Shown here: positions 16,984 through 25,253 of the stretch, piece by piece
Numbering within the stretch: the first letter of the stretch is position 1
Layout of the letters: the number at the start of each line of letters is the position of its first letter
Source: Streptomyces sp. NBC_01478
GTDB lineage: Bacteria > Actinomycetota > Actinomycetes > Streptomycetales > Streptomycetaceae
DNA length: 64,000 bases
Direction of reading: 5' to 3'
Assembly: GCF_036227225.1 (NCBI RefSeq)
Contig: NZ_CP109444.1
Location: 1,736,001-1,800,000 of the forward strand
Translations under genes and position numbers: made by a program
Notes under the pieces: generated by a model
Told to the model about the DNA's origin: nothing
The model's database searches: none
Seen by the model: the letters and a program-made list of their open reading frames with translations, nothing else

Positions 16984-19900
16984 ATGGGGCGTCCGGAGCG
17001 GCCGCTGGATCCTGGGGCGGGGCCGGTACAGCGGTTCGCGTTCGCGTTGCGTCAACTGCGGCGCGAGGCCGGGGGGATCACCTATCGGGCGATGGCCGGG
17101 CAGGCCGGTTTCTCCGCGGCCACGCTGTCGGAGTCGGCGGCCGGTGAACGCCTCCCCTCCCTGCCCGTCACCCTCGCCTACGTCCAGGCCTGCGGCGGAA
17201 ACGTCGCTGAATGGGAGCGGCGTTGGCGGGAGGCGTCCGCGGAGGAGGCGGGGCGGCCGGCCCAGGACGAGGAGGAGGCCGCGTCGCCGTACCGGGGGCT
17301 GGCGCGGTTCGAGCCGGGGGACCGTGACCGTTTCTTCGGCCGGGACCAACTGGTCGCCGACCTCGCCGAGTTGGCCCTCGACCACCGGTTCGTGGCGGTG
17401 GTGGGCACGTCGGGCAGCGGCAAGTCGTCCCTGCTGCGCGCCGGACTGGTCCCGGCGCTGCGCGGTGCCGCCTGGCCCGGCCCCCGCCCGGCCGCCATAC
17501 GTATCCTCACCCCCGGCGAGCACCCCGCCCGCACCCACACCCGGGCCCTCACCCCCGCCGAAACCCCACAGAACGCGAAGAACGGGGAGGACGCGCAGGA
17601 CGGGGAGGGCGGGGACACGTGGGTGATCGTGGACCAGTTCGAGGAGGTCTTCACCCTCTGCCCCGACCCCGCCGAGCGGACCCGTTTCCTCGACCGGCTG
17701 CTGACCGCGTCCCGGCCCGGCGGCGGGCTGCGGGTGGTGATCGCGGTCCGTGCCGACCTCTACGGCCGGCTCGGCGAGCACCGCGCGCTGGCGGACGCGC
17801 TGCGCGGGGCGAGCCTGCTCGTCGCCCCGATGAGCACCGACGAACTGCGCGAGGCCGTCGTCAAACCCGCCACCGCCCACGGCCTGACCGTGGAACGCGC
17901 CCTGACCGACCGCATCATCACCGACGTGTCCGACCGCCCCGGCGGCCTCCCCCTCATGTCCCACGCCCTCCTCGAAACCTGGCGCCGACGCCGCGGCCGC
18001 ACCCTGACACTCAAGGGCTACGAGGCCGCCGGCGGCGTCCAGGGCGCGATCGCCCAGACCGCCGAAGACCTCTACGCCAGCCTCACCCCACAGGAAGCCG
18101 CACTCGCCCGCCAGGTGATGCTGCGCCTCATCGCCCCCGGCGACGGCAGCGACGACACCAGCCGCCCCGCCCACCGCACCGAACTCGACACCGCCGGCAC
18201 CGGCGACACCACCGGCACCGACACGGCCGTCGTCCTGGACCGGCTGGCCCGCGCCCGCCTGATCACCCTCGACGACGACACCGTCGACCTCGCCCACGAA
18301 GCACTCATCACCGCCTGGCCCCGCCTGCGCGACTGGATCGACCGCGACCGCGAAGCCCTGCGCCGCCACCGATCACTCACCCAAGCCGCCCTCGCCTGGC
18401 AGCAGTTGGACCACGACACCGGAGCCCTGTACCGCGGAGCGCGGCTGACCGCCGCCGAGGAAACCTTCACCACCCCCGACAACACCAACCAACTCGCCCC
18501 ACCCGAACGGGAGTTCCTAGCAGCGAGCCTGCGGATGCGGGACGCGGAACACCGCGTGGCAGCTCGTGCGACCCGCCGACTGCGCTCCCTGGTCGCCGCG
18601 TTGGCCGCCCTGCTCGTGCTGGCCGTCATCGCCGCCGGGCTGACCTTCACCCAACGACAGAGCGCGGTCACCGCGCAGCACACGGCACTGTCCCGGCAAC
18701 TGGCCGCCCAGTCCGCGGCGTTGCTGGACAGCAACCCCGACCTGGCGGCGCTGCTCGCGATCCAGGCGTACCGCACGAGCCCCACCGGCGAGGCCGTCAC
18801 GAGCCTGTACACGGCTGCCGCGCTGCCGCTGCGCCACCGTCTCACCGTCGGCGGCAAAGTGTTGTCGGTGGCGTTCAGCCCGGACGGCCGCACCCTCGCC
18901 ACCGGCAGCACCGACGAGGCCATGCGGTTGTGGGACACCGCCACCGGCACGCTGCGAGCCACGCTCTCCGACCGGGCCGGGGGTGTCCGGGCGGTGGCGT
19001 TCAGCCCGGACGGCCGCACCCTGGCCGACGGAGGGATGCACGGCCTTGAGCTCTGGGACGTGGCCACGGGCACGGTCCGCGTCAGGCTCACCGGTCGCGG
19101 CCAGACGGCCGCGGTGGCGTTCAGCCCGGACGGCCGCACGATCGCGGCCGCCTCAGGCACGACGGTGAGCCTGTGGGACGTGGCTTCGCGGAAGACCCGT
19201 GCCACGCTCAAGGGTCACATCAGCACCGTCCGGTCGGTGGCGTTCAGCCCCGACGGCCGCCTCGTGGCCACCGGCAGCGACGACGGCACGACCCGGCTGT
19301 GGAACGCGGAGACCGGGAAGCAGCGGGCCGTCCTGACCGGCAACGGCGGCCAGGTGTACTCCTTGGCCTTCAGCCCGGACGGGCAGACCCTGGCCGGCGT
19401 CGTCGGCTACACCGTCCGGACCTGGCCGGTACGGTCCGCCCTGCTTCCCCACAGCGGGAGCGGTGCCGGACGCGTACTGCTCTCCAACCGCCCCGGCCCG
19501 GAGTGGTCGGTGGCGTTCAGTCCGGACGGCCGCACCCTCGCCACCACCGGAAACGACAAGACGCTGCGGCTGACGGACCTGGCCACCGACGAGACCCAGA
19601 GCATCACCACCGGGCACACGGACGTGGTGGGCAGCGTGGCGTTCGGTCCGGACGGCCACACCCTGGCCACGGGCAGCAACGACGGCACGGCACGACTGTG
19701 GCAGGCGGACACCGGCCAGTCCCGTACCACCCTCAGCGACCGTACGGGACCCCTCGATTCAGTGGCGTTCAGCCCTGACGGCCACACCCTCGCGACGGGC
19801 AGCGGCATCGGGAGAGTCCCCCTGTGGAACACGTCCACCGGAACCCTCCGAGCCACCCTCCGGGTCACCCACGCGGACACCTCTCCGGCGAATGAGGTGA

Positions 19901-20718
19901 CGTTCAGTCCGGACGGCCGCACCCTGGCCACCGGCGACATCGGCGGAAACGTACGACTGTGGGACGTACGCACGGGGACATCCCGCCTGGATCTGCCCTA
20001 CAACAGGGCCAGCGTCGATTCGGTTTCCTTCACCCCGGACGGCCGCAGTCTGATCAGCCGTTACGTCGACGGCCGACTGCGGCAGTGGAACACGACCACC
20101 GGCAAGGCGCGCACCCTCACCACCCGGCACACCGCGACTGTGTGGTCCAACGCCGTCAGCCCCGACGGACGCACCCTCGCGACCGGCGGCTACGACACGC
20201 CGATCCTGCTCCAGGATCTCGCCACCGGCACCCTCCTGGCCACCCTCACCGGCCACACCAGCGGCGTCAAAGCGCTCGCCTTCAGCCCCGACGGGCGGAC
20301 CCTCGCCAGCGGCAGCGAGGACCGCACCGTACGGCTGTGGGACACCGCCACCGGGAAGCAGCGGGCCGTTCTGAGCGGCCACGGCGACGACGTACTGGCG
20401 GTGGCCTTCAGCGCCGACGGCCGCACCGTGGCCAGCGGCAGCGCCGACGACACGGTGCGCCTGTGGGACGTCGCCACGGGAACGCTGCGAGCCACGTTGA
20501 CCGGCCACGCCGGGCCCGTACGGTCGGTGGCCTTCAGCCCCGATGACCGCACTCTCGCCACCGGCAGCGACGACGGAACCGCCCGTCTCTGGAGCCTGAC
20601 GCTCCTCGACCCGCGCCAGGCCGTCGACAAGATCTGCACCGCCGTGCACCGCGACTTCACGCGCCTGGAGCGGACCACCTACCTCGGCGGCCACCAGGAC
20701 GCGGCCTGCCCCATCTGA
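16984..20718 (+). CDS. HTH-STAND NTPase-WD40 repeat protein (nSTAND1-like)
   Basis: A 1244-residue multidomain protein. Residues about 15-75 form an XRE-like helix-turn-helix. The NTPase follows the S-P-Y-R-G-L-x-x-F lead and F-F-G-R sensor-type entry common to nSTAND1 proteins; Walker A is G-T-S-G-S-G-K-S-S at 141-149 and Walker B I-V-D-Q-F-E-E with D217 and E220-E221. A winged-helix/arm region runs to about residue 520 (with V-D-L-A-H-E-A-L-I-T-A-W-P-R-L), then one membrane-spanning helix around 533-556. From about residue 625 come 14 WD40 repeats, enough for two seven-bladed propellers. STAND proteins are switch ATPases that oligomerise when the repeat domain senses a ligand; related architectures occur in bacterial conflict and apoptosis-like systems. 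The effector may be the neighbouring hydrolase or kinase, but that is speculation. Confidence 0.85.
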   Translation: MGRPERPLDPGAGPVQRFAFALRQLRREAGGITYRAMAGQAGFSAATLSESAAGERLPSLPVTLAYVQACGGNVAEWERRWREASAEEAGRPAQDEEEAASPYRGLARFEPGDRDRFFGRDQLVADLAELALDHRFVAVVGTSGSGKSSLLRAGLVPALRGAAWPGPRPAAIRILTPGEHPARTHTRALTPAETPQNAKNGEDAQDGEGGDTWVIVDQFEEVFTLCPDPAERTRFLDRLLTASRPGGGLRVVIAVRADLYGRLGEHRALADALRGASLLVAPMSTDELREAVVKPATAHGLTVERALTDRIITDVSDRPGGLPLMSHALLETWRRRRGRTLTLKGYEAAGGVQGAIAQTAEDLYASLTPQEAALARQVMLRLIAPGDGSDDTSRPAHRTELDTAGTGDTTGTDTAVVLDRLARARLITLDDDTVDLAHEALITAWPRLRDWIDRDREALRRHRSLTQAALAWQQLDHDTGALYRGARLTAAEETFTTPDNTNQLAPPEREFLAASLRMRDAEHRVAARATRRLRSLVAALAALLVLAVIAAGLTFTQRQSAVTAQHTALSRQLAAQSAALLDSNPDLAALLAIQAYRTSPTGEAVTSLYTAAALPLRHRLTVGGKVLSVAFSPDGRTLATGSTDEAMRLWDTATGTLRATLSDRAGGVRAVAFSPDGRTLADGGMHGLELWDVATGTVRVRLTGRGQTAAVAFSPDGRTIAAASGTTVSLWDVASRKTRATLKGHISTVRSVAFSPDGRLVATGSDDGTTRLWNAETGKQRAVLTGNGGQVYSLAFSPDGQTLAGVVGYTVRTWPVRSALLPHSGSGAGRVLLSNRPGPEWSVAFSPDGRTLATTGNDKTLRLTDLATDETQSITTGHTDVVGSVAFGPDGHTLATGSNDGTARLWQADTGQSRTTLSDRTGPLDSVAFSPDGHTLATGSGIGRVPLWNTSTGTLRATLRVTHADTSPANEVTFSPDGRTLATGDIGGNVRLWDVRTGTSRLDLPYNRASVDSVSFTPDGRSLISRYVDGRLRQWNTTTGKARTLTTRHTATVWSNAVSPDGRTLATGGYDTPILLQDLATGTLLATLTGHTSGVKALAFSPDGRTLASGSEDRTVRLWDTATGKQRAVLSGHGDDVLAVAFSADGRTVASGSADDTVRLWDVATGTLRATLTGHAGPVRSVAFSPDDRTLATGSDDGTARLWSLTLLDPRQAVDKICTAVHRDFTRLERTTYLGGHQDAACPI

Positions 20719-20782
20719 TCGCCCGGCGACTCTCCCCGCATCGACCGATCTTCCCCAACAGAAGGAACAGAAAGAGGACGCC

Positions 20783-20989
20783 ATGCTCGCGAACGTCCGA
20801 GCACCCGTGATCGCCCTGTTCGACCGCGACCGACGTGAATTCGTGCTGCGCGAACACGGCGAACCGCGCGAGACCGGGCAACTGGCACCCGAGTTGTTCG
20901 ACGGCCCCGACCCCGACGAAAGCCCGGCACTGATCCTGAGTGACAGACTCCGCGCACGCCTCGTCGCCGAACAACCGGTCTTCCGCTGA
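20783..20989 (+). CDS. Small hypothetical protein downstream of the STAND/WD40 gene
   Basis: A 68-residue acidic ORF with no membrane segment or cysteine and no recognised family. A purine-rich stretch with AGAGGA precedes the ATG, and it begins 64 bp after the STAND/WD40 stop on the same strand, so co-transcription is likely. The sequence alternates charged and small residues with an L-F-D-G-P-D-P-D-E centre. It could be an accessory partner of the STAND protein. Comparison across genomes would settle whether it is a real conserved gene. Confidence 0.5.
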   Translation: MLANVRAPVIALFDRDRREFVLREHGEPRETGQLAPELFDGPDPDESPALILSDRLRARLVAEQPVFR

Positions 20990-21403
20990 CCTCAGCCCTG
21001 CCGAGGACCTTCTCCGGGCGGTACGACCCTCACCGCCCCCTGCGGCGATAAGCCACCGCTGTAAGCCATCGCTGTCCGGCGAATCATGCCGCAGACGCGC
21101 GGTCCGGCACGCCCACCTGCGGAATGGCCGTCGATCGCCGGCTCCCCCTCTCGCCGACGCCGATCGGGCACCGCCAACTTCCTACGCCTGATCCGCCGGA
21201 CAGGCCCAGCCCAGCCCAGGGCAACGCAACACGCGCCGACGCACCAGCCGCGAACGACCGCCTCAAGCCACCCCCCCACCCATACCGAGCAGCCCCCGGT
21301 GGAACGGAAGTGAGGGAAACCCTGAACGGACGTCACGGCTCGGATAACCTCGTCAAAGCGTGGGGCCGAACTGACGTACGGCGCACATCACTTCGGGAGA
21401 TCC
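20990..21403. other. Intergenic region before the Ser/Thr kinase gene
   Basis: About 410 bp without a credible gene; the short open frames here have no ribosome site and low-complexity Pro/Arg/Ala composition. I see no long hairpin. The kinase ribosome site (GGGAGA) lies at the very end. The kinase promoter is presumably in this stretch, but no -35/-10 pair stands out. Confidence 0.5.
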
Positions 21404-23185
21404 GTGTCAGAACAGCGGCCGCTGCCACCGGACCCGGCGACGAACGAGGCCGCCGCGCTGCGCCAGACCGGTGCCTCACCCCTGCGCCTCGGCGATCCGG
21501 ACCGTATCGGCTCCTATGTGCCGTTGGCCCTGCTCGGCAGCGGCGGTATGGGGCGGGTCTACCTCGCCCGTTCCGCGGACGGCAGCCCCGGGCTGGCCGC
21601 AGTGAAGGTGATCAGGCCGGAGTACGCGGACGATCCCGGCTTCCGGCGCCGGTTCGAGCGCGAAGCGTCGGTGCACGAACGGGTCAGCACGTCGCACACA
21701 CCGCGACTGTGCGGCACGGGCTTCGAGGACGAATTGCTGTGGATGGCCACCGAGTATCTCCCGGGGCTCGATCTGGCGCATGCCGTACGTGAGCACGGCG
21801 CCCTGGAGACGGCCGCGGTCTGGCGTCTGGTGGCGGAGCTCGGGCAGGCGCTGGCCGACCTCGCGGCCGCGGGGATCGTGCACCGGGATCTGAAGCCGTC
21901 CAACGTGCTGCTGTCCGTCGGAGGCGCGCATGTGATCGACTTCGGCATCTCGAAGGCCATGGACGCCAGCACGATCACCGGCACGGGCGTCCGGGTGGGA
22001 ACTCCCGCCTACATGTCGCCGGAACACCTGAGGACCGGCAGATCCGACCCGGCGTCGGACGTGTTCTCACTCGCCGGGACGCTGGTGTACGCGGCGATGG
22101 GGCGTGCCCCGTTCGGCGACGGTACGGGGATCGACGTGATGCACCGGGTGGCGTTCGAGGAGCCGGACCCCGAACTGATCGCCGAGATCTCGGCGGCGGA
22201 CGCGGCGCTCGGCTCGCTGCTGACCGCCTGCCTGGCCAAGGAGCCCGAACGGCGGCCCACCGGGCAGGACTTGATCAATGCGGCCGGGGCACGCACCGAG
22301 ACGACCGTGTGGCCCGAGCCGCTGGCCGGCCAACTGCTGGCCCGGCAGCGGGCGTACGAGGTGCTGTACCGCCTCCCCGTCGCAGCGCAAGCCCGATTAC
22401 GGCCTCCGGACGAACGGCCGATGGCGATGCCGTCGGCACCGGCCGGGCAGGGCGGCCGGTCCGGTCCGCCCGTTCCCGAACCACCGGTGGTGGTCGCCGA
22501 CGCCGCCTCCGGCACACCGTCGGCACGCCCTCAGGAGAGCAGGGCCCGCACCTGGGCACGGAAGAAGTCGGTACGGGCAGTCGCCGCGGGCATCGCCGTC
22601 TGTGCGGTGGCCGCGGGGGTCTTCGTGTTCAGTCACCACGACGCCCCGCCCGCCGCTTCCGGCCCGGGGTCCGCTACGACGACCGGCCACACCGTGCCCG
22701 GCGGCACCGCCTTCTCACCGGCACCCGGGGCCTCGGACGCGAGGGCTGCCTCCGGCAAGAACGCCGACGGCGCCGCGAACCCCGACGGCGCGGCCACGAG
22801 CCCCGAGGACTCCGGCTCCGCCGCACCGGCGGTGCACGGCACTCCCTCCGCTCCCGATGCCGATCCCAGCGCCCCGGCCGACGCGACTCCCTCCTCGTCC
22901 CCGAGCAGTCCGCCCACCGCCGAGCCCGCGACCCCGGCCTGGATCTCGGACTGCACGTACTACCCCGGCAACGGACGCACGCGCCTCGGAGACAGCGGCA
23001 AGCGTGTGCTGCAGGTGCAGTGCATGCTGACGAAGCGCGGATACGACGTCGGGAGCACAGGCGTGGACGGCGACTTCGGTGCCGGAACCGAGTCTGCGGT
23101 GGAGAGCTTCCAGAGCGACAAGCTGCTGGACGCCGACGGCATCGTGGACCACGAGACCTGGATCGCCCTGCGCAGCACCGAGTGA
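21404..23185 (+). CDS. Transmembrane Ser/Thr protein kinase with peptidoglycan-binding domain
   Basis: A 593-residue Hanks-type kinase starting at GTG 21404. The glycine loop is L-G-S-G-G-M-G-R-V-Y, the ATP lysine is K68, the catalytic loop H160-R-D162-L-K-P-S-N and the metal-binding D179-F-G, followed by G-T-P-A-Y-M-S-P-E. A basic juxtamembrane stretch and one membrane span lie at about 387-408. Outside is a roughly 100-residue Ala/Ser/Pro linker and a C-terminal PG_binding_1-like domain (about 505-590, G-x-R-V-L-Q-V-Q and V-D-G-D-F-G-A-G-T-E-S-A-V). This suggests a wall-sensing kinase, with this module replacing the PASTA repeats of PknB. Codon 332 (22397-22399) is TTA, so translation should depend on the bldA leucyl-tRNA. 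Confidence 0.92.
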   Translation: MSEQRPLPPDPATNEAAALRQTGASPLRLGDPDRIGSYVPLALLGSGGMGRVYLARSADGSPGLAAVKVIRPEYADDPGFRRRFEREASVHERVSTSHTPRLCGTGFEDELLWMATEYLPGLDLAHAVREHGALETAAVWRLVAELGQALADLAAAGIVHRDLKPSNVLLSVGGAHVIDFGISKAMDASTITGTGVRVGTPAYMSPEHLRTGRSDPASDVFSLAGTLVYAAMGRAPFGDGTGIDVMHRVAFEEPDPELIAEISAADAALGSLLTACLAKEPERRPTGQDLINAAGARTETTVWPEPLAGQLLARQRAYEVLYRLPVAAQARLRPPDERPMAMPSAPAGQGGRSGPPVPEPPVVVADAASGTPSARPQESRARTWARKKSVRAVAAGIAVCAVAAGVFVFSHHDAPPAASGPGSATTTGHTVPGGTAFSPAPGASDARAASGKNADGAANPDGAATSPEDSGSAAPAVHGTPSAPDADPSAPADATPSSSPSSPPTAEPATPAWISDCTYYPGNGRTRLGDSGKRVLQVQCMLTKRGYDVGSTGVDGDFGAGTESAVESFQSDKLLDADGIVDHETWIALRSTE

Positions 23186-23298
23186 TGTACCTGCCTCACC
23201 CCCGACCACCGCGGCGTGCAACACGCCGAACGGAGCGTGAGGCCACTTCTTCCGACCACGCTCTGACGGCCGCCCGCGCTGCCGCCGGCTGCCGTCCT

Positions 23299-23354
23299 GT
23301 CGGCGGTCGGCGGTCGGCGGTCGGCGGTCGGCGGTCGGCGGTCGGCGGTCGGCG
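23299..23354. repeat. 7-bp tandem repeat, eight exact copies
   Basis: GTCGGCG is repeated exactly eight times (56 bp) about 110 bp after the kinase gene, in a gap without genes. Because the unit is seven bases it shifts frame each copy and is not coding. Probably a slippage-prone microsatellite; it also lies shortly upstream of a broken hydrolase gene. Confidence 0.95.
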
Positions 23355-23574
23355 CCCAGGTTCCTGCCGCGGCACCTGACCGGCCGCCCCCTCTCCCCCT
23401 GATACGACGTGACGGGGCGAATGCGACGCCGAAGCGGTCGGGGCCAGCCCTGCATCGGCCCGCACACGCGAGGGCCCCGCCGAGACGGGGAGCCCGGAAG
23501 GGCCTCGACTCGAACCACCGAGACCCTGAGCTGCCGTCGGCTTGGGGTCCTGGAGCGTCACGTATCGCCGCAGC

Positions 23575-23710
23575 GAAGGCCCTGGTGGGGCTACGAGGCC
23601 GCCATGCGCTACTGGCCGACCGCTACCAGGTGCACGCCGTCGACCTGCGCGGCCAGGGCCGGCCCATCTGGACGCCGGGCCGCTACAGCCTGGAAATCTT
23701 CGGCTGTCCG
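23575..23710 (+). pseudogene. Remnant of an alpha/beta hydrolase gene
   Basis: One frame reads A-D-R-Y-Q-V-H-A-V-D-L-R-G-Q-G-R followed by W-T-P-G-R-Y-S-L-E, a close match to the early region of a well-known actinobacterial alpha/beta hydrolase family. Just upstream, another frame gives G-Y-E-A-A-M-R, which is what should precede it, so a frameshift sits near 23609. After about 23705 similarity ends, and the Ser/His part of the catalytic triad is absent. This is a fragment, not a functional gene. The rest of the 23186-23815 gap shows only the 7-bp repeat and the promoter of the next gene. Confidence 0.65.
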
Positions 23711-23779
23711 CCTTCGCGGCACCCGGCCAGGCCCACGTCCCAGGCCCCGCCGGCAAGCGACCTGCACCTGGCGATTCCC

Positions 23780-23809
23780 TTGCCCCAGCATCCCCATCAC
23801 ACCTAACCT
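23780..23809 (+). promoter_or_regulatory. Candidate promoter of a leaderless MFS gene
   Basis: TTGCCC (23780-23785) and TAACCT (23804-23809) are spaced 18 bp and resemble the housekeeping -35 and -10. The -10 ends six bases before the GTG at 23816, and no Shine-Dalgarno sequence lies between, so transcription would start at or next to the start codon. Confidence 0.5.
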
Positions 23810-23815
23810 GATTTT

Positions 23816-25057
23816 GTGCCGCAAATAAACAAACCCCGAACGCACAACGCCGTGCCAGGCACCCCCACCGACCTCACGCGCCTCCGGATCACCCTCACCG
23901 CGTTCTTCGCCCTCGACGGCTTCATCTTCGCCGGCTGGGTCGTCCGCATCCCCGCCATCAAGGAGCAGACCGGCGCCTCCGCCGGCACCCTCGGCCTCGC
24001 CCTCCTCGGCGTCTCCGCGGGTGCCGTCATCACCATGATGCTCACCGGCCGCCTCTGCCACCGCTACGGCAACCACCAAGTCACCGTCGTCTGCGCCGTG
24101 TTGCTGTCCCTGAGCGTGTCCCTCCCCCCGCTCACCCACTCGCCGCTCACCCTCGGCCTAGTCCTGCTGGTCTTCGGCGCCGCCTACGGCGGGATCAACG
24201 TCGCGTTCAACAGCGCGGCGGTCGACCTGGTCAGGGCCATGCGGCGGCCCATCATGCCCAGTTTCCACGCCGCGTTCAGCCTCGGCGGCATGGTCGGCGC
24301 CGGGCTCGGCGGACTGGTCGCCGGAGCACTCACCCCCACACAGCACCTGTTCGGCCTCACCGTGATCGGTCTGCTCGTCACCGCGCTGATCGGCCCCGCC
24401 TTGCTGCGTCTCCGGCCCCCGGCACCACCACATGCCCCACCGAAGAACTCACCGAAGACCTCACCGCAGAACCCGCCGAAGCAGGACACCCCACCCCATC
24501 GCCTGACCCCCCGCACCCGCGGCCTCGTCTTCACCTTCGGCCTGATCGCCCTCTGCACGGCCTTCGGCGAAGGCGCCCTCGCCGACTGGAGCGCCCTGCA
24601 CCTGGAGCAGGACCTCGACGCCACCGCCGGCGCGGCCGCCATCGGCTACGCCTGCTTCGCGCTCGCCATGACCGCCGGCCGGCTCACCGGCACCCGGCTC
24701 CTCGAACGCCTCGGCCGGACCCGCACCCTCGTCTCCGGCGGCACGACCGCCGCCCTCGGCATGCTGCTCGGCGCCCTCGCACCCACCCTGTGGGCAGCGG
24801 TCCTCGGCTTCGTGATCACCGGGCTCGGCCTCGCCAACCTCTTCCCCGTCGCCGTAGAACGAGCCGGTACCCTCGCCGGCCCCGACGGAGTCGCGATCGC
24901 CTCCACCCTCGGCTACGGCGGCATGCTCCTGGGACCGCCCGCCATCGGCTTCATGGCGGACTGGTACTCCCTCCCCGCCGCGCTCACCAGCGTGGCCGTG
25001 CTGGCCGCCGTAGCGGCCGGCATCGGATTCCTCACCCGGCACGCGGCGGAGAACTGA
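23816..25057 (+). CDS. Major facilitator superfamily transporter (YbjJ-like)
   Basis: A 413-residue, 12-span membrane transporter. The N-terminal half starts with F-F-A-L-D-G-F-I-F-A-G-W-V-V-R-I-P, and the loop between spans 2 and 3 carries the G-R-L-C-H-R-Y-G motif. A Pro/Lys-rich cytoplasmic linker (P-K-N-S-P-K-T-S-P-Q-N-P-P-K) separates the two halves near residue 210. The second half begins G-L-V-F-T-F-G-L-I-A-L-C-T-A-F-G-E-G-A-L-A-D-W, as in YbjJ/fucose-permease-like families. Substrate unknown. The GTG start appears leaderless. Confidence 0.85.
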   Translation: MPQINKPRTHNAVPGTPTDLTRLRITLTAFFALDGFIFAGWVVRIPAIKEQTGASAGTLGLALLGVSAGAVITMMLTGRLCHRYGNHQVTVVCAVLLSLSVSLPPLTHSPLTLGLVLLVFGAAYGGINVAFNSAAVDLVRAMRRPIMPSFHAAFSLGGMVGAGLGGLVAGALTPTQHLFGLTVIGLLVTALIGPALLRLRPPAPPHAPPKNSPKTSPQNPPKQDTPPHRLTPRTRGLVFTFGLIALCTAFGEGALADWSALHLEQDLDATAGAAAIGYACFALAMTAGRLTGTRLLERLGRTRTLVSGGTTAALGMLLGALAPTLWAAVLGFVITGLGLANLFPVAVERAGTLAGPDGVAIASTLGYGGMLLGPPAIGFMADWYSLPAALTSVAVLAAVAAGIGFLTRHAAEN

Positions 25058-25086
25058 CACACGGCAGAGAACTGACACACGGCAGA
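25051..25086. repeat. 18-bp exact tandem duplication spanning a stop codon
   Basis: GAACTGACACACGGCAGA occurs twice in direct succession (25051-25068 and 25069-25086). The first copy contains the last codons and TGA of the MFS gene, so the second copy is a non-coding echo of the gene end. It looks like a recent slippage duplication. Confidence 0.95.
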
Positions 25087-25253
25087 GGGCTGATTCCGCG
25101 TCACGATGCGCAGCGAACAAGCCAACGAGCAGCCGGACGGGCGCAGTTGGGGCCAAGGGGTCGCACGAGCCGAGCGACGGAGGAATAACGTGGGTGTCCA
25201 CGGCCGATCTTCGTCGGTTCCGTGGTTCTCACCGCGTACGCACAGGAGCGTCC

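Noticed and set aside
16984..20718. AfsR/SARP-type pathway regulator
   Set aside because: The N-terminal domain is an XRE-like helix-turn-helix, not a SARP/BTAD module, and the repeats are WD40 rather than TPR.
23299..23354. CRISPR array
   Set aside because: The repeat has no spacers and a unit of only seven bases; no cas genes are in the window.
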